Shown here one piece after another: positions 9,189 to 17,446 of a stretch of 64,000 nt of DNA (its first letter is position 1; each line of letters opens with the position of its first letter). The notes under the pieces were generated by a model, which saw only the letters and a list, made by a program, of their open reading frames with translations, made no database searches and was not told the origin of the DNA. The DNA comes from an uncultured Verrucomicrobiota bacterium (GTDB lineage Bacteria; Verrucomicrobiota; Verrucomicrobiia; Limisphaerales; UBA1412), in the NCBI GenBank assembly GCA_944389455.1, contig CALXMK010000012.1:1-64000 (forward strand), in the 5' to 3' direction. A program made the position numbers and the translations under genes.

Positions 9189-11009
9189 TTATTTTTTAAT
9201 TGATTCAGGCATTGGGTAATAATATTTTATTTCACATCCTGAATCGTCGATCGTGAGTCCACTGATGCTGAATCCAAGGTATTTAAGAAAAACTTCCTCA
9301 GCGGGTAATTTGGCAATGATATCTTTGATAGTAGGAAGATAATCACAACCTTTTTCTTCGATCTCCCTATAGATTAGCTCACCAATGAGATTCCAAGCTT
9401 TGGAGAACTGTTTGAACAGCTGCTGCTGATCTGTGTAACTAAAGGCATATTGCTCGAACCCACCCAGGCGGGCAGAAGCAGCTTTAAGAGATTTATTATC
9501 AGCAAGTTTGTTTTCCATAACACCATTGGCATCGAGATAAGCTTGAATCTCAGGTGTTAGATTGCCTAAAACAACCACAATGTATCCCTCAATTTTATCC
9601 AGGAAGAGAGTATCGGTATATAAATCAGAAATGATTTCTTCTGCTGATTCTGGATTTAAGAGTTTGAAGCTGTTATTGATAGTGGATTTAAAGAGCTTCG
9701 TATCTTTGACTCCCAAGAGAATGATCGTATTATATGCTTGTTCAATTTCTTCCATGGAAGAGATGTCCCCAGGGAAATTGATTATAATAAATTCTCCGGT
9801 CAGGTTTTCCAGAAGACCTTTTTGAAGGTCGATTTTTTCAGGAGAATTCTCAATTTGAGCTTTAATAGTAGGAAGCATAACTTTAGTTAAACCAATAGTT
9901 TCCATAGCGGTTCCTGAGATGATTTCCCATGCTTTGGGCAAATCAATCTGTGCAATGCTGTAACTGATAATGTTTGCAGGGATGAATGCTGCTGGGGTGC
10001 AGTCTAACTTTTTATAGATATCTATCAGAGCGCTGATTCCACGACGTTCAGTGCTGGGACACGCTACAGACATAGTGCTGAAACACTCTCCATTTTCTAT
10101 CTGTGAAGAAATAGAGAAGGATTTAAATGCACTAATTCCGAGAGCATTGTAAATGGCCAGAGGACGAGCATTAGCGACAAGAGCTTCCATGCTGCCGGCT
10201 TCAGGAGCAACATATTCTTTATCTTTTAGGAGAACAAATTCCTTTACGCTTTCTGTGATCATCTCGAGATTAACCCATAGATAATCAGTTTCTGGAGTAA
10301 TATTCTCTTGTTCTTTGAATCGTTCTGTTTGTGCTAAAGTAGACCGATCAGAGGGTTTATCGATAATTTTGGTCAAGTTTTCCAGAGAGAGCTTCCTGTC
10401 GTCTCCTTCATTCATTGAGTGCGTAACATAAAGGATAGAATCTTTGACTCCCATCCAGAGTGTCCCTTTTTCATTCAAATTGACGGAAATGAATTCAGTG
10501 TCGGCGACATTTTCTGTGCCATAGGTGAATTCAACTTTATCAAAAAGTTCTTTGATTTTTTGATTGTCGCTGTTGAACTCAGCCATAATCAGAGGTTGGA
10601 AAAAGAAGGATTCAAGCAGTGAATCCGCGTCGGAGGAATCTTTCTGAATGGACTGAAAACCTGTTATAGAGAGAGAAATGCCACCTTTGAAAAGATTGTT
10701 TTGGAACTCCTCCCATTTTATATTTTTCTCATCAAGAGCTTTAGTTAATTCGGATTTAAAGGTCCCAATCTGTTCTTTGATGGCGTTACAGAAAGGCTGC
10801 ATAGCTGGATCTTTCAATAGCATTCCAAGAGGAGTAGTTCCCTCTGTTATGTAGCTTTTACTTTTATTCAGATCACGACAGGTGATGACCATTAAGGTAT
10901 CATCTAGCAGAATATTTTCCGGAGCCAGAGCAGCTTGTGTACAGAAGGCCATTCCAGCAGTAAAGATGAACACTCCTGTGTATATTTTTTGTATTTTTGT
11001 TGTTTTCAT
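9189..11009 (-). CDS. Large exported protein, paralogue A in the sigma-factor operon
   Basis: The 606-residue protein begins with a signal peptide (MKTTKIQK, then a hydrophobic stretch to about residue 27, AALAPEN). There are no further membrane segments and no known catalytic motif. It is a diverged paralogue of the gene just upstream: both start the mature part with a short strand (DDTLMVITCRD here), then share LLKDPAM-x-PF at about residue 65, a mid-protein P-E-x-D-Y-x-W-(V/L)-N segment, the S-x-ERRGISAL motif, and a late phrase about a leucine and glycine that precedes (D/N)NLTGEFI. Function unknown; such proteins recall DUF3352-like periplasmic proteins (weak resemblance). Last gene of the operon. 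Its regulation by the ECF sigma factor is inferred from position. Confidence 0.7.
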   Translation of the reverse strand: MKTTKIQKIYTGVFIFTAGMAFCTQAALAPENILLDDTLMVITCRDLNKSKSYITEGTTPLGMLLKDPAMQPFCNAIKEQIGTFKSELTKALDEKNIKWEEFQNNLFKGGISLSITGFQSIQKDSSDADSLLESFFFQPLIMAEFNSDNQKIKELFDKVEFTYGTENVADTEFISVNLNEKGTLWMGVKDSILYVTHSMNEGDDRKLSLENLTKIIDKPSDRSTLAQTERFKEQENITPETDYLWVNLEMITESVKEFVLLKDKEYVAPEAGSMEALVANARPLAIYNALGISAFKSFSISSQIENGECFSTMSVACPSTERRGISALIDIYKKLDCTPAAFIPANIISYSIAQIDLPKAWEIISGTAMETIGLTKVMLPTIKAQIENSPEKIDLQKGLLENLTGEFIIINFPGDISSMEEIEQAYNTIILLGVKDTKLFKSTINNSFKLLNPESAEEIISDLYTDTLFLDKIEGYIVVVLGNLTPEIQAYLDANGVMENKLADNKSLKAASARLGGFEQYAFSYTDQQQLFKQFSKAWNLIGELIYREIEEKGCDYLPTIKDIIAKLPAEEVFLKYLGFSISGLTIDDSGCEIKYYYPMPESIKK

Positions 11010-11090
11010 AATAGTTTGTCGATTTAATCTATTAAATACTCTCTATATTAGAGAAAATTTTTTAAATTACAAGTATAAGAATTGATTTTA

Positions 11091-12965
11091 TTATTCAATT
11101 TCAGTTGGGAAAGAATGTATGGCAGTACATCTTAATCCCTCTGGGGTACGGGTTAATGTTTTAATGGTAATTCCAAAATACTTTTCGATTTCGGAAAACG
11201 GGGGCAGTAGTTCAATAGCTTTTTTAATTTGAGGATTCTCAATTTGATTCAATAAATTTTTTGATTGAATTAGGGTAGAAAAAGATTTGCCAACGGAACG
11301 TTGATCAATGATTTCAAAATATCCTCGTTCTTTTTCACTGATTTGCTCTGAAGCATTGATGATATCTCTCCTGCCGGGAAGGCGAATTTCGCGGCCAGGA
11401 GAGAGATATTTCTGAATGATTTCTGTATTTCCGGAACTACAGATGAGATAGTTTTCTACTGCGGCAAGACAGATCTTTTGCGGTAAAAAAGATTTTTCAG
11501 GCTGAGTATCAACTTTTATAGTGATGGTATAGACTTTAATTCCTGCTATCTCTTGTTCTTCGACTGGTATTTTATTCAGATCAAGGATAGAGCGGATTAT
11601 CTTTAAAAGAATTTCGGAGTTTTTGATTCCGATAAGAGCTACTTGCTCAGAGGAAAGGAGTCCTTTTTCATCTTTGGTTATCGGAGTGTTCCAGAAGATG
11701 AAGTCCCCCGTTAGATTATCCAGGAGATTGGTTTTAAGATTGATTTCAGGGTTTTGAGCTAACAGAGTGGATTTGAGTACTCCCATTATAACGGCTTTGG
11801 TTCCACCCAAAATACGAGAGGTAGTGATATCGATCGTATTCCAAATGATTTGAGGATCGAGTCGAATTCTCTTGAAATTGATAATATCGGCAGGAGCTTG
11901 TTCTATAGGGGAGCAGTCTCCATGTATGATTCCATTTAGAAGAGCAGAGATTCCGCGCCGTTCGGATTCAGGTGCTAATAAGGTGTATTGAAAAGATAAG
12001 GAGCCTTTTGAATTAATGTTTCCGGTGATAGCCAAGGATTTAAAAGCCTCAGTTCCCAATTCCTGGTAGATAACTATTGGTCGGGCAGGAGCCATTAAGG
12101 ATTCAATAACATCTTCTGGAGGAGTATATTCTTTATCTTTTGCTAGAAATAATTCCTTCAAGAAATCATTTGCAGGAGAGAAGTTTAGCCAGAAATAGTC
12201 CTTTTCAGGTAGGATTTCATGAAATTCAGAAAAGTTTTTATTTTGGGCTAATTTGGGAACATTGTTTTGAATAAAAATTCGGTTTAGAGATTGGAGTGTG
12301 AATTGATTGGATTGCTCAGAGCATTTTAATTCAGACAGAGTAAAAGCCAGGAGAGCAGGTTGATTTTCTCGAGGAATAACTCCTACCCAGAGATAGCCTG
12401 GGCGATTGACGTGTGATAATTGATAAAATTCTAGGGTTTCAATTTTAGCTGTGGCTATTTTTAACTGATTGTTGGGGACTATATCTGAGATTTTTTGGAT
12501 GAGGTTATCCAATTTGTTTTTGATTTCTTCAGAGTTTTCTTTTGTTTCAACCAGCAGGAGCGGAATTCCACTCATAGTTTTGCCGTTTGGCATTTTAATG
12601 CCGGGAATATCTGTGTCGCTGATTTGTTGTATATCTGTTAGAGCGATAGCGAAATTGCCAGAGAAGAAATTTTTATACTCTTGCAGATCGATTCCTCTAG
12701 ATGATAAGAACTGTTTGGTTTCATTGCAGTAGATTCCAGCCAGTTCATGAACGTAGTTTACAAAAGGCTCCATGGCAGGATCCTTTAGGAGGGAATTTAT
12801 CTGTTTGAATTGACCGCAGGTTTGTTCTTTATTTTTAATATTAAGAACGGCCAGGGTGTTTTCAGGGAGGACTTCTTCGGCAATCAAGTCAGCCCATGAT
12901 ACTGAAGATGTGCAGAGTAGAGCAGCCGATATAGCTGCGATAAGGATTGATTTCATTTTTTTCAT
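11091..12965 (-). CDS. Large exported protein, paralogue B in the sigma-factor operon
   Basis: The 624-residue product has a signal peptide (hydrophobic residues 7-24, cleavage near SVSWA). The mature protein starts EEVLPENTLAVLNIKN, a pattern seen in periplasmic proteins of unknown function whose first strand is P-x-x-T-L-x-V. It shares with the downstream gene LLKDPAMEPF, a D-Y-F-W-L-N segment, SERRGISALL and DNLTGDFIF, so the two arose by duplication and diverged widely. No enzyme motif is visible. It starts 10 bases after the stop of the one-helix membrane protein gene, in the same operon. Whether it binds a substrate, senses envelope state or is a structural protein cannot be told from sequence. 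Confidence 0.7.
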   Translation of the reverse strand: MKKMKSILIAAISAALLCTSSVSWADLIAEEVLPENTLAVLNIKNKEQTCGQFKQINSLLKDPAMEPFVNYVHELAGIYCNETKQFLSSRGIDLQEYKNFFSGNFAIALTDIQQISDTDIPGIKMPNGKTMSGIPLLLVETKENSEEIKNKLDNLIQKISDIVPNNQLKIATAKIETLEFYQLSHVNRPGYLWVGVIPRENQPALLAFTLSELKCSEQSNQFTLQSLNRIFIQNNVPKLAQNKNFSEFHEILPEKDYFWLNFSPANDFLKELFLAKDKEYTPPEDVIESLMAPARPIVIYQELGTEAFKSLAITGNINSKGSLSFQYTLLAPESERRGISALLNGIIHGDCSPIEQAPADIINFKRIRLDPQIIWNTIDITTSRILGGTKAVIMGVLKSTLLAQNPEINLKTNLLDNLTGDFIFWNTPITKDEKGLLSSEQVALIGIKNSEILLKIIRSILDLNKIPVEEQEIAGIKVYTITIKVDTQPEKSFLPQKICLAAVENYLICSSGNTEIIQKYLSPGREIRLPGRRDIINASEQISEKERGYFEIIDQRSVGKSFSTLIQSKNLLNQIENPQIKKAIELLPPFSEIEKYFGITIKTLTRTPEGLRCTAIHSFPTEIE

Positions 12966-12975
12966 TTTGTTGATT

Positions 12976-13611
12976 TTATAAATTATCTAGAGATTCTCTG
13001 GTAGTGATAGGTAAATTTTCTTCATAAACAATCATAGGAGTCATTCCAAAGGCGCTGATGAACAACCCATTGCTTAAGATTTTAAGAGATTGTTTCGTAA
13101 GCTCTTTTTGTTCAGAAGAAAGAGGATTGCGGATTTCGGTTTTAAGATCATCCGCAAAGCTGTCAACACTTCCTTTTGGGAAAAAGAGAAGGCAGGAGCA
13201 GAGCCAATCGTGTTTGGAGTACTCATAAACCAGCTCTTGGGATGTTTTTTTTAAAACATCTGCGTTTTGTTTTAGTGTAGATTTAATTTTTTCTACAGAA
13301 TCCGCATCCGCACTGAGAAAATTGAAGATATAGTTTTCTTCAGCTGGAGGAAGGGGGGGGTTAGATTCGGAATTTATAAACAGAGGCAGAAGTAATGCTG
13401 AAAAACATAAAATGAAGCAGGCTGCTGCCGCAGGAATCCATAATTTAAGAAAAAGCCGATGGGAGTATCGTTTCCCAGGATTAGAATGTTTTTTCTCTTC
13501 AACAATTTTTAATAATTTGGTCGTCAATTCTGAAGGAGGAGCTGCCGGTTTGAATTTTTGCAGATGTTTTTCCAGATCAGAAAAGTCTTCTTGGTTTTGT
13601 AAGTGTTTCAT
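12976..13611 (-). CDS. Single-pass membrane protein, candidate anti-sigma factor
   Basis: The ATG at 13611 (MKHLQNQEDFSDLE) overlaps the sigma-factor stop as ATGA, so translation is probably coupled; an in-frame TTG two codons upstream is less likely. The 211-residue protein has a cytosolic N-terminal part of about 50 residues, one membrane helix (about 52-78, rich in A, C, L) and a periplasmic C-terminal domain of about 130 residues. Position and topology fit a membrane anti-sigma factor, but the zinc motif HxxxCxxC of ZAS-type anti-sigmas is absent. The C-terminal domain is not recognised. Assignment rests on context (inference). Confidence 0.6.
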   Translation of the reverse strand: MKHLQNQEDFSDLEKHLQKFKPAAPPSELTTKLLKIVEEKKHSNPGKRYSHRLFLKLWIPAAAACFILCFSALLLPLFINSESNPPLPPAEENYIFNFLSADADSVEKIKSTLKQNADVLKKTSQELVYEYSKHDWLCSCLLFFPKGSVDSFADDLKTEIRNPLSSEQKELTKQSLKILSNGLFISAFGMTPMIVYEENLPITTRESLDNL

Positions 13612-14129
13612 AAGCAAAAATTTCCTTTAAGTGTTTTTTGTAATTTTTCAAGTGCCTGACGGTATCTAGCTGTGATTGTATTGATTGAACATTGGCAGAT
13701 ATCAGAAATCTCACGAAAAGTTAATTCACCCCAGATTTTGAGAGTGAGTACTTCGGCCTGAGCCTCTGGCAAAGTCCGGATGGCTTGAGTAAGCAGCTGA
13801 AGTTCATCTCCAGTAGGGGATAATTGCTCTTGGAAAGCAGATTTATATTCCAAATACATATATTCTTTTTCTCGACGGTTTCTGCGATCCTGACCTCTGC
13901 CACGGTTGAGGGCACGGAATCGGATAGCCGTAAACACTTTTCCAGCGGAAGGCAATTCCGTGGGGGAATTCTCTTGAGAGTCTTGCCAGAGACTTAGTAT
14001 GGCCTCTTGCAGAATATCTTGAGCATCTGCTTCAGAACGAGACTGTTGGCGTGCGTAGAGCAACCATTTTGCCTGATTTTCTACGATCCATTTGTGCCAA
14101 GCATCTGTACTGTTCTCATCTTGTCCCAT
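13608..14129 (-). CDS. ECF-type RNA polymerase sigma factor
   Basis: The 173-residue protein has only regions 2 and 4, as in ECF sigma factors. Region 2 (about residues 15-80) includes WLLYARQQSRSEADAQDILQ, with the conserved helix that contacts core polymerase and the -10 element. Region 4 (about 115-165) has LPEAQAEVLTLKIWGELT and a helix-turn-helix around SINTITARYRQALEKL. It heads an operon with a membrane protein and two large exported paralogues, separated from aroC upstream by 126 bases containing three inverted repeats. Such sigma factors usually direct their own operon, which is likely here but not shown. Its stop overlaps the next start by ATGA. Confidence 0.9.
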   Translation of the reverse strand: MGQDENSTDAWHKWIVENQAKWLLYARQQSRSEADAQDILQEAILSLWQDSQENSPTELPSAGKVFTAIRFRALNRGRGQDRRNRREKEYMYLEYKSAFQEQLSPTGDELQLLTQAIRTLPEAQAEVLTLKIWGELTFREISDICQCSINTITARYRQALEKLQKTLKGNFCL

Positions 14130-14143
14130 ATTATCTTGTTTCT

Positions 14144-14240
14144 GAAGCAGCCTGCTTCCGCAAACAACACTCTAAAAGAACCGTGAGAGCGGATTTTTGT
14201 GTAAATAATTTACAGAAATTTATTCTAATCCGGATTTAGA
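14144..14240. promoter_or_regulatory. Three inverted repeats upstream of the ECF sigma gene
   Basis: The gap between aroC and the sigma gene holds three dyads. One is GAAGCAG-C-CTGCTTC (14144-14158), a perfect 7-bp repeat 15 bases before the sigma ATG. The second is GTAAAT-A-ATTTAC (14201-14213), perfect 6 bp. The third is TCTAA-TCCGGA-TTTAGA (14224-14240), imperfect, just after the aroC stop. They could be operators, a structured leader, or (the last) an aroC transcript end. Function is inferred only from position. Confidence 0.35.
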
Positions 14241-14255
14241 ACAGAATTTATTGTT

Positions 14256-15347
14256 TTACAATGGGGCTGAGGGTAAATTTGTTTTTTGGCGTAGCGCGTG
14301 ATCAATCAGGGTCAGGGCAGTCATAGCTTCTACAATCGGAACAGCGCGCGGAAGTACACATGGGTCATGGCGTCCCCGGCCTTTAAGGGTTGTGTTATGG
14401 CCTTCTAAGTCTATAGTTTCCTGTTCCATCATAATGGTTGCCGTGGGTTTGAAGGCAACTCGGAATAGAATTGGCATTCCATTGCTGATTCCTCCTTGGA
14501 TGCCTCCGGAGCGATTGGTGGGTGTAATGATTTTACCGTTATCATTTCGGTAAACATCATTATGCTGGCTTCCGGTATATCGTATGGCGTCAAAGCCTGT
14601 TCCTACTTCAAAACCGCGTGCGGCAGGGAGACTCATCATTGCTTTGGCCAGATCCGCTTCGAGCTTATCAAAAACCGGTTCACCCCATCCGCAGGGGACT
14701 CCTTTGGCAATGCAGGTAATAATTCCACCTACGGAGTCGCCTTGAGAACGAATTTCGCGAATATGCTCGATCATATCCTGAGCGATTTCCGGATTGGGAC
14801 AGCGAATAGGAGTGGATTCAATTTGTTCAAAGGTCATTTTTTCGGGATCGACAGGAGCGCAGATATGATGAACCTGGGAGACGCAGGCGAGAATTTCTAC
14901 TCCATAATAAAGACGAAGCAATTTTTTGGCGATGGCGCCGGCTGCGACTCTGCCAATGGTTTCTCGAGCACTGGATCTTCCGCCGCCTTGCCAGTTGCGA
15001 ATTCCAAATTTTTTTTGGTAGCAGTAATCTGCGTGGCTGGGACGGAATTTGGATGCCATTTCCTGATAATCTTGCGAACGGGCATCTTCGTTCATCACCA
15101 TGATGCAGATTGGGGTCCCGAGAGTTTTGCCTTGAAATGTTCCGGAATAGATTTTAGCTGTATCTGATTCTTTCCGAGGGGTGGTAATATGAGATTGTCC
15201 AGGCTTTCGGCGATCTAATTCAGGCTGTATATCTGTTTCATCCAGAGGTAGATTAGGTGGGCATCCGTCAATTATGACACCAACAGAACCACCATGGGAT
15301 TCGCCCCAGGTGGTGATACGAAAAAGATGGCCGAACGAATTTGGCAT
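14256..15347 (-). CDS. aroC: Chorismate synthase
   Basis: Last step of the shikimate pathway: 5-enolpyruvylshikimate-3-phosphate to chorismate, using reduced FMN. The 363-residue length is normal for the family. All signature regions are visible: [17 protein letters not shown] near the N-terminus, [28 protein letters not shown] in the middle, and [12 protein letters not shown] plus [15 protein letters not shown] toward the end. Start ATG at 15347 gives the expected N-terminus ([15 protein letters not shown]). It reads away from rpmI; the two share a 128-base intergenic region with both promoters. Confidence 0.97.
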   Translation of the reverse strand: MPNSFGHLFRITTWGESHGGSVGVIIDGCPPNLPLDETDIQPELDRRKPGQSHITTPRKESDTAKIYSGTFQGKTLGTPICIMVMNEDARSQDYQEMASKFRPSHADYCYQKKFGIRNWQGGGRSSARETIGRVAAGAIAKKLLRLYYGVEILACVSQVHHICAPVDPEKMTFEQIESTPIRCPNPEIAQDMIEHIREIRSQGDSVGGIITCIAKGVPCGWGEPVFDKLEADLAKAMMSLPAARGFEVGTGFDAIRYTGSQHNDVYRNDNGKIITPTNRSGGIQGGISNGMPILFRVAFKPTATIMMEQETIDLEGHNTTLKGRGRHDPCVLPRAVPIVEAMTALTLIDHALRQKTNLPSAPL

Positions 15348-15390
15348 GTGAACAGTCTTGCAATTTTCTAAAAAATAGTCAAACTAGAAG

Positions 15391-15450
15391 AGCCATAGTA
15401 AATGTGGCTTGATTCCCGGAGCGAAAATGTTAAACTTCTGCTCCTTTTTT
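15391..15450 (+). promoter_or_regulatory. Leader with two hairpins before rpmI (attenuator-like)
   Basis: Two stems lie upstream of rpmI: AGCCA (15391-15395) / TGGCT (15405-15409), and GGAGC (15418-15422) / GCTCC (15440-15444) followed at once by TTTTTT. The second has the form of a weak intrinsic terminator upstream of the coding region, as in leaders of the rpmI-rplT operon where L20 represses its own synthesis. The ribosomal-protein control is inferred; stems are short. Confidence 0.35.
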
Positions 15451-15475
15451 ATTAAAGGAATTAACTTATTAGCGT

Positions 15476-15685
15476 ATGCGACGCCCAAAAGGTACAAGAA
15501 CACGGAAGGCGGTCTCGAAGCGTTTTAAGCTGACTGCCACGGGTAAAGTCTTGAGAACCTGTGCCGGAAGACGCCATCTTCTTTCTAGCAAGAGTCCTAA
15601 GAGAAGAAGGAATATGAGAGGTACAGAGGTTGCTCACAGCAGTGATGTCTACAGAGTGACTCAGAATTTACCCTTTGATCATTAA
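15476..15685 (+). CDS. rpmI: 50S ribosomal protein L35
   Basis: Structural protein of the large ribosomal subunit. The 69-residue, very basic product matches L35: it starts MRRPKGTRTRKAVSKRFK, continues with LTATGKVLR, and has the R-RRHLLSSKSPKRRRNMRG segment typical of the family. Slightly longer than the usual 64-66 residues. It precedes rplT, as in nearly all bacteria, but infC (initiation factor IF-3), normally the first gene of this operon, is not upstream; aroC on the other strand takes that place. Confidence 0.95.
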   Translation: MRRPKGTRTRKAVSKRFKLTATGKVLRTCAGRRHLLSSKSPKRRRNMRGTEVAHSSDVYRVTQNLPFDH

Positions 15686-15767
15686 CCCATTGTTTAACAA
15701 ATAAAACGGCAGATGTCGGTGATCAACGACAGATGCTGTACCGATATAAAAAGGTCCAAATAGTAAA

Positions 15768-16145
15768 ATGCGTGTAACAAATGCAGTTGCTTCCCGTAAA
15801 AGAAGGAAGCGTGTATTGGAGGCGGCAAAAGGTTTCCGTTTCCGCAGGTCCAAACTCTATAGATATGCAGCAGACGCGGTAGATCATGGTCAGCAGTATG
15901 CTTACCGTGATCGCAGAAATCGCAAACGTGATTTCCGTTGTCTTTGGCAGGTGCGTATCAATGCGGCGGCTCGTGCTGCCGGATTGACTTACAGCCGCTT
16001 TATTGAAGGGCTGAAGGCTGCTCAGGTAGCCGTAGATCGCAAGATTCTTGCTGATCTGGCTGCTACGGATGCACCAGCTTTTGAGCAATTAGTAGCCATA
16101 GCCAAGAAGGCTTTGGAAGAAAAGAACGCAAAGGCAAAAGCCTAA
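15768..16145 (+). CDS. rplT: 50S ribosomal protein L20
   Basis: Assembly protein of the 50S subunit that binds 23S rRNA and, in several bacteria, represses its own operon. The 125-residue product begins [23 protein letters not shown], has the basic N-terminal extension and the C-terminal globular part with [23 protein letters not shown]. It follows rpmI after 82 bases. A perfect hairpin without a T-run separates it from pheS. Confidence 0.97.
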   Translation: MRVTNAVASRKRRKRVLEAAKGFRFRRSKLYRYAADAVDHGQQYAYRDRRNRKRDFRCLWQVRINAAARAAGLTYSRFIEGLKAAQVAVDRKILADLAATDAPAFEQLVAIAKKALEEKNAKAKA

Positions 16146-16165
16146 GCGGTTCAGAGTTTTTAAAT

Positions 16166-16185
16166 GGGCGCTCTCAGGAGCGCCC
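16166..16185 (+). repeat. Perfect hairpin between rplT and pheS
   Basis: GGGCGCTC (16166-16173), loop TCAG, GAGCGCCC (16178-16185): a perfect 8-bp GC-rich stem 21 bases after the rplT stop. No T-run follows, so it may stabilise the rplT mRNA end or act as a processing or pause site rather than as a strong terminator. Confidence 0.6.
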
Positions 16186-16214
16186 TGATTATATAGTAAG
16201 AGAGTACTTGATTT

Positions 16215-17237
16215 ATGGTATCGTTTTCAGAACAGGTAGAATCACTGAGAAAGGCTGCTGAAGAAGCTCTAAAAGGGGCTTCGGATTTGGCGGCATTAGA
16301 GCAGGCTCGTGTTACCTGGTTAGGAGGGAACAGTCAATTTAATGCTCTTTTAAGGCAGTTGGGTACCCTTCCTAAAGAGGAAAGACCCATTGCGGGTAAA
16401 GTGGTCAATCAAGCAAAGAGTGCTTTGACAGAGCTTTTGGAGTCCAGAAAGGATGATTTAGAGCGTAAAGCTGCTCTGCCTAAGGAATTATCAGATTTTA
16501 CACTTCCTGGGAGGAGAATGCGTTTTGGCAGTATCCATCCGTTGACGCAAGTAACGAATGATATTATTCGTATTTTCAGAAAGCTGGGATTTGTTGTGGC
16601 GAATGGTCCGGAAATAGAGGATGAGTATCATTGTTTTGATGCGTTGAATACGCCGGCTGATCATCCTGCCCGTGATAGTCAGGATACTTTCTTTATTGCG
16701 GATTTAACCGAAACGAAAGCTAAAAAACAGCTTTTGAGAACTCATACCTCTTCGGTACAGATTCGGGTCATGGAGAAACAGGAGCCGCCAGTGAGGATTA
16801 TTGTTCCGGGGAGAGTTTATCGCCGTGATACTGTAGACGCAACTCATAATCCTACTTTCCATCAGATAGAGGGTCTTTATGTGGATAAGGGGGTTACGGT
16901 AGGAGATTTGAAAGGGACTGTGGAGTTTGTTCTTAAAGAGCTTTTGGGAAATGAGGTTAAGATTCGTTTTAGACCTCATTATTTTTCCTATACGGAACCG
17001 AGTTATGAGATTGATTTCTCGACTTCAATGCTGCGAAAAATGGGAAAAGAATGGCTGGAAATCGCCGGTTGCGGAATGGTTCATCCAGGTGTGTTTGAAA
17101 AGATGGGATATGATCCCGAAATCTGGACGGGTTGGGCTTTTGGCTTTGGAATAGAGCGTATAGCCATGATGCGTTATGGAATTAATGATATTCGTCTTTT
17201 CTATGAAAATGATCTGCGTTTTTTAAATCAATTCTAA
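16215..17237 (+). CDS. pheS: Phenylalanine-tRNA ligase alpha subunit
   Basis: Charges tRNA-Phe as an (alpha-beta)2 enzyme in the cytosol. The 340-residue product has the N-terminal coiled coil (about 1-90), then the class II catalytic core: DHPARDSQDTFF, LLRTHTSSVQIRVM (motif 2 region), YRRDTVDATHNPTFHQIEGL, and GWAFGFGIERIAMMRYGI (motif 3) near the C-terminus. Length and motifs are normal. The beta subunit gene pheT, often directly downstream, is absent here: a terminator and gltX follow. pheT must be elsewhere in the genome. Confidence 0.96.
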   Translation: MVSFSEQVESLRKAAEEALKGASDLAALEQARVTWLGGNSQFNALLRQLGTLPKEERPIAGKVVNQAKSALTELLESRKDDLERKAALPKELSDFTLPGRRMRFGSIHPLTQVTNDIIRIFRKLGFVVANGPEIEDEYHCFDALNTPADHPARDSQDTFFIADLTETKAKKQLLRTHTSSVQIRVMEKQEPPVRIIVPGRVYRRDTVDATHNPTFHQIEGLYVDKGVTVGDLKGTVEFVLKELLGNEVKIRFRPHYFSYTEPSYEIDFSTSMLRKMGKEWLEIAGCGMVHPGVFEKMGYDPEIWTGWAFGFGIERIAMMRYGINDIRLFYENDLRFLNQF

Positions 17238-17265
17238 AGGAATTGATTCATCTTTGTTTTCTTTT

Positions 17266-17299
17266 AAAACCGGCTTTTGTAGCCGGTTTTATTTTTTAG
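17266..17299 (+). terminator. Intrinsic terminator after pheS
   Basis: Perfect 10-bp stem AAAACCGGCT (17266-17275) / AGCCGGTTTT (17281-17290) with a 5-base loop, followed by ATTTTTTA. It ends the rpmI-rplT-pheS unit. Confidence 0.9.
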
Positions 17300-17446
17300 G
17301 CAGAATATCTGGAGAAAATGAGTAAATTAATTTTTTAGTAGAGAATCTAGATAGATTGCAGAATGTTGCTTGAAGAAGATGGGAGAGAAGGTAGAATAAG
17401 AGGAAAGGTAAGATTTGAGTCTTGCCATCGAGCGGAGATAGATAGA

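Noticed and set aside
14496..15167. A 223-codon plus-strand open frame opposite aroC
   Set aside because: It lies entirely antisense to a textbook aroC gene, has low-complexity composition typical of a reversed frame, and shows no known motif.
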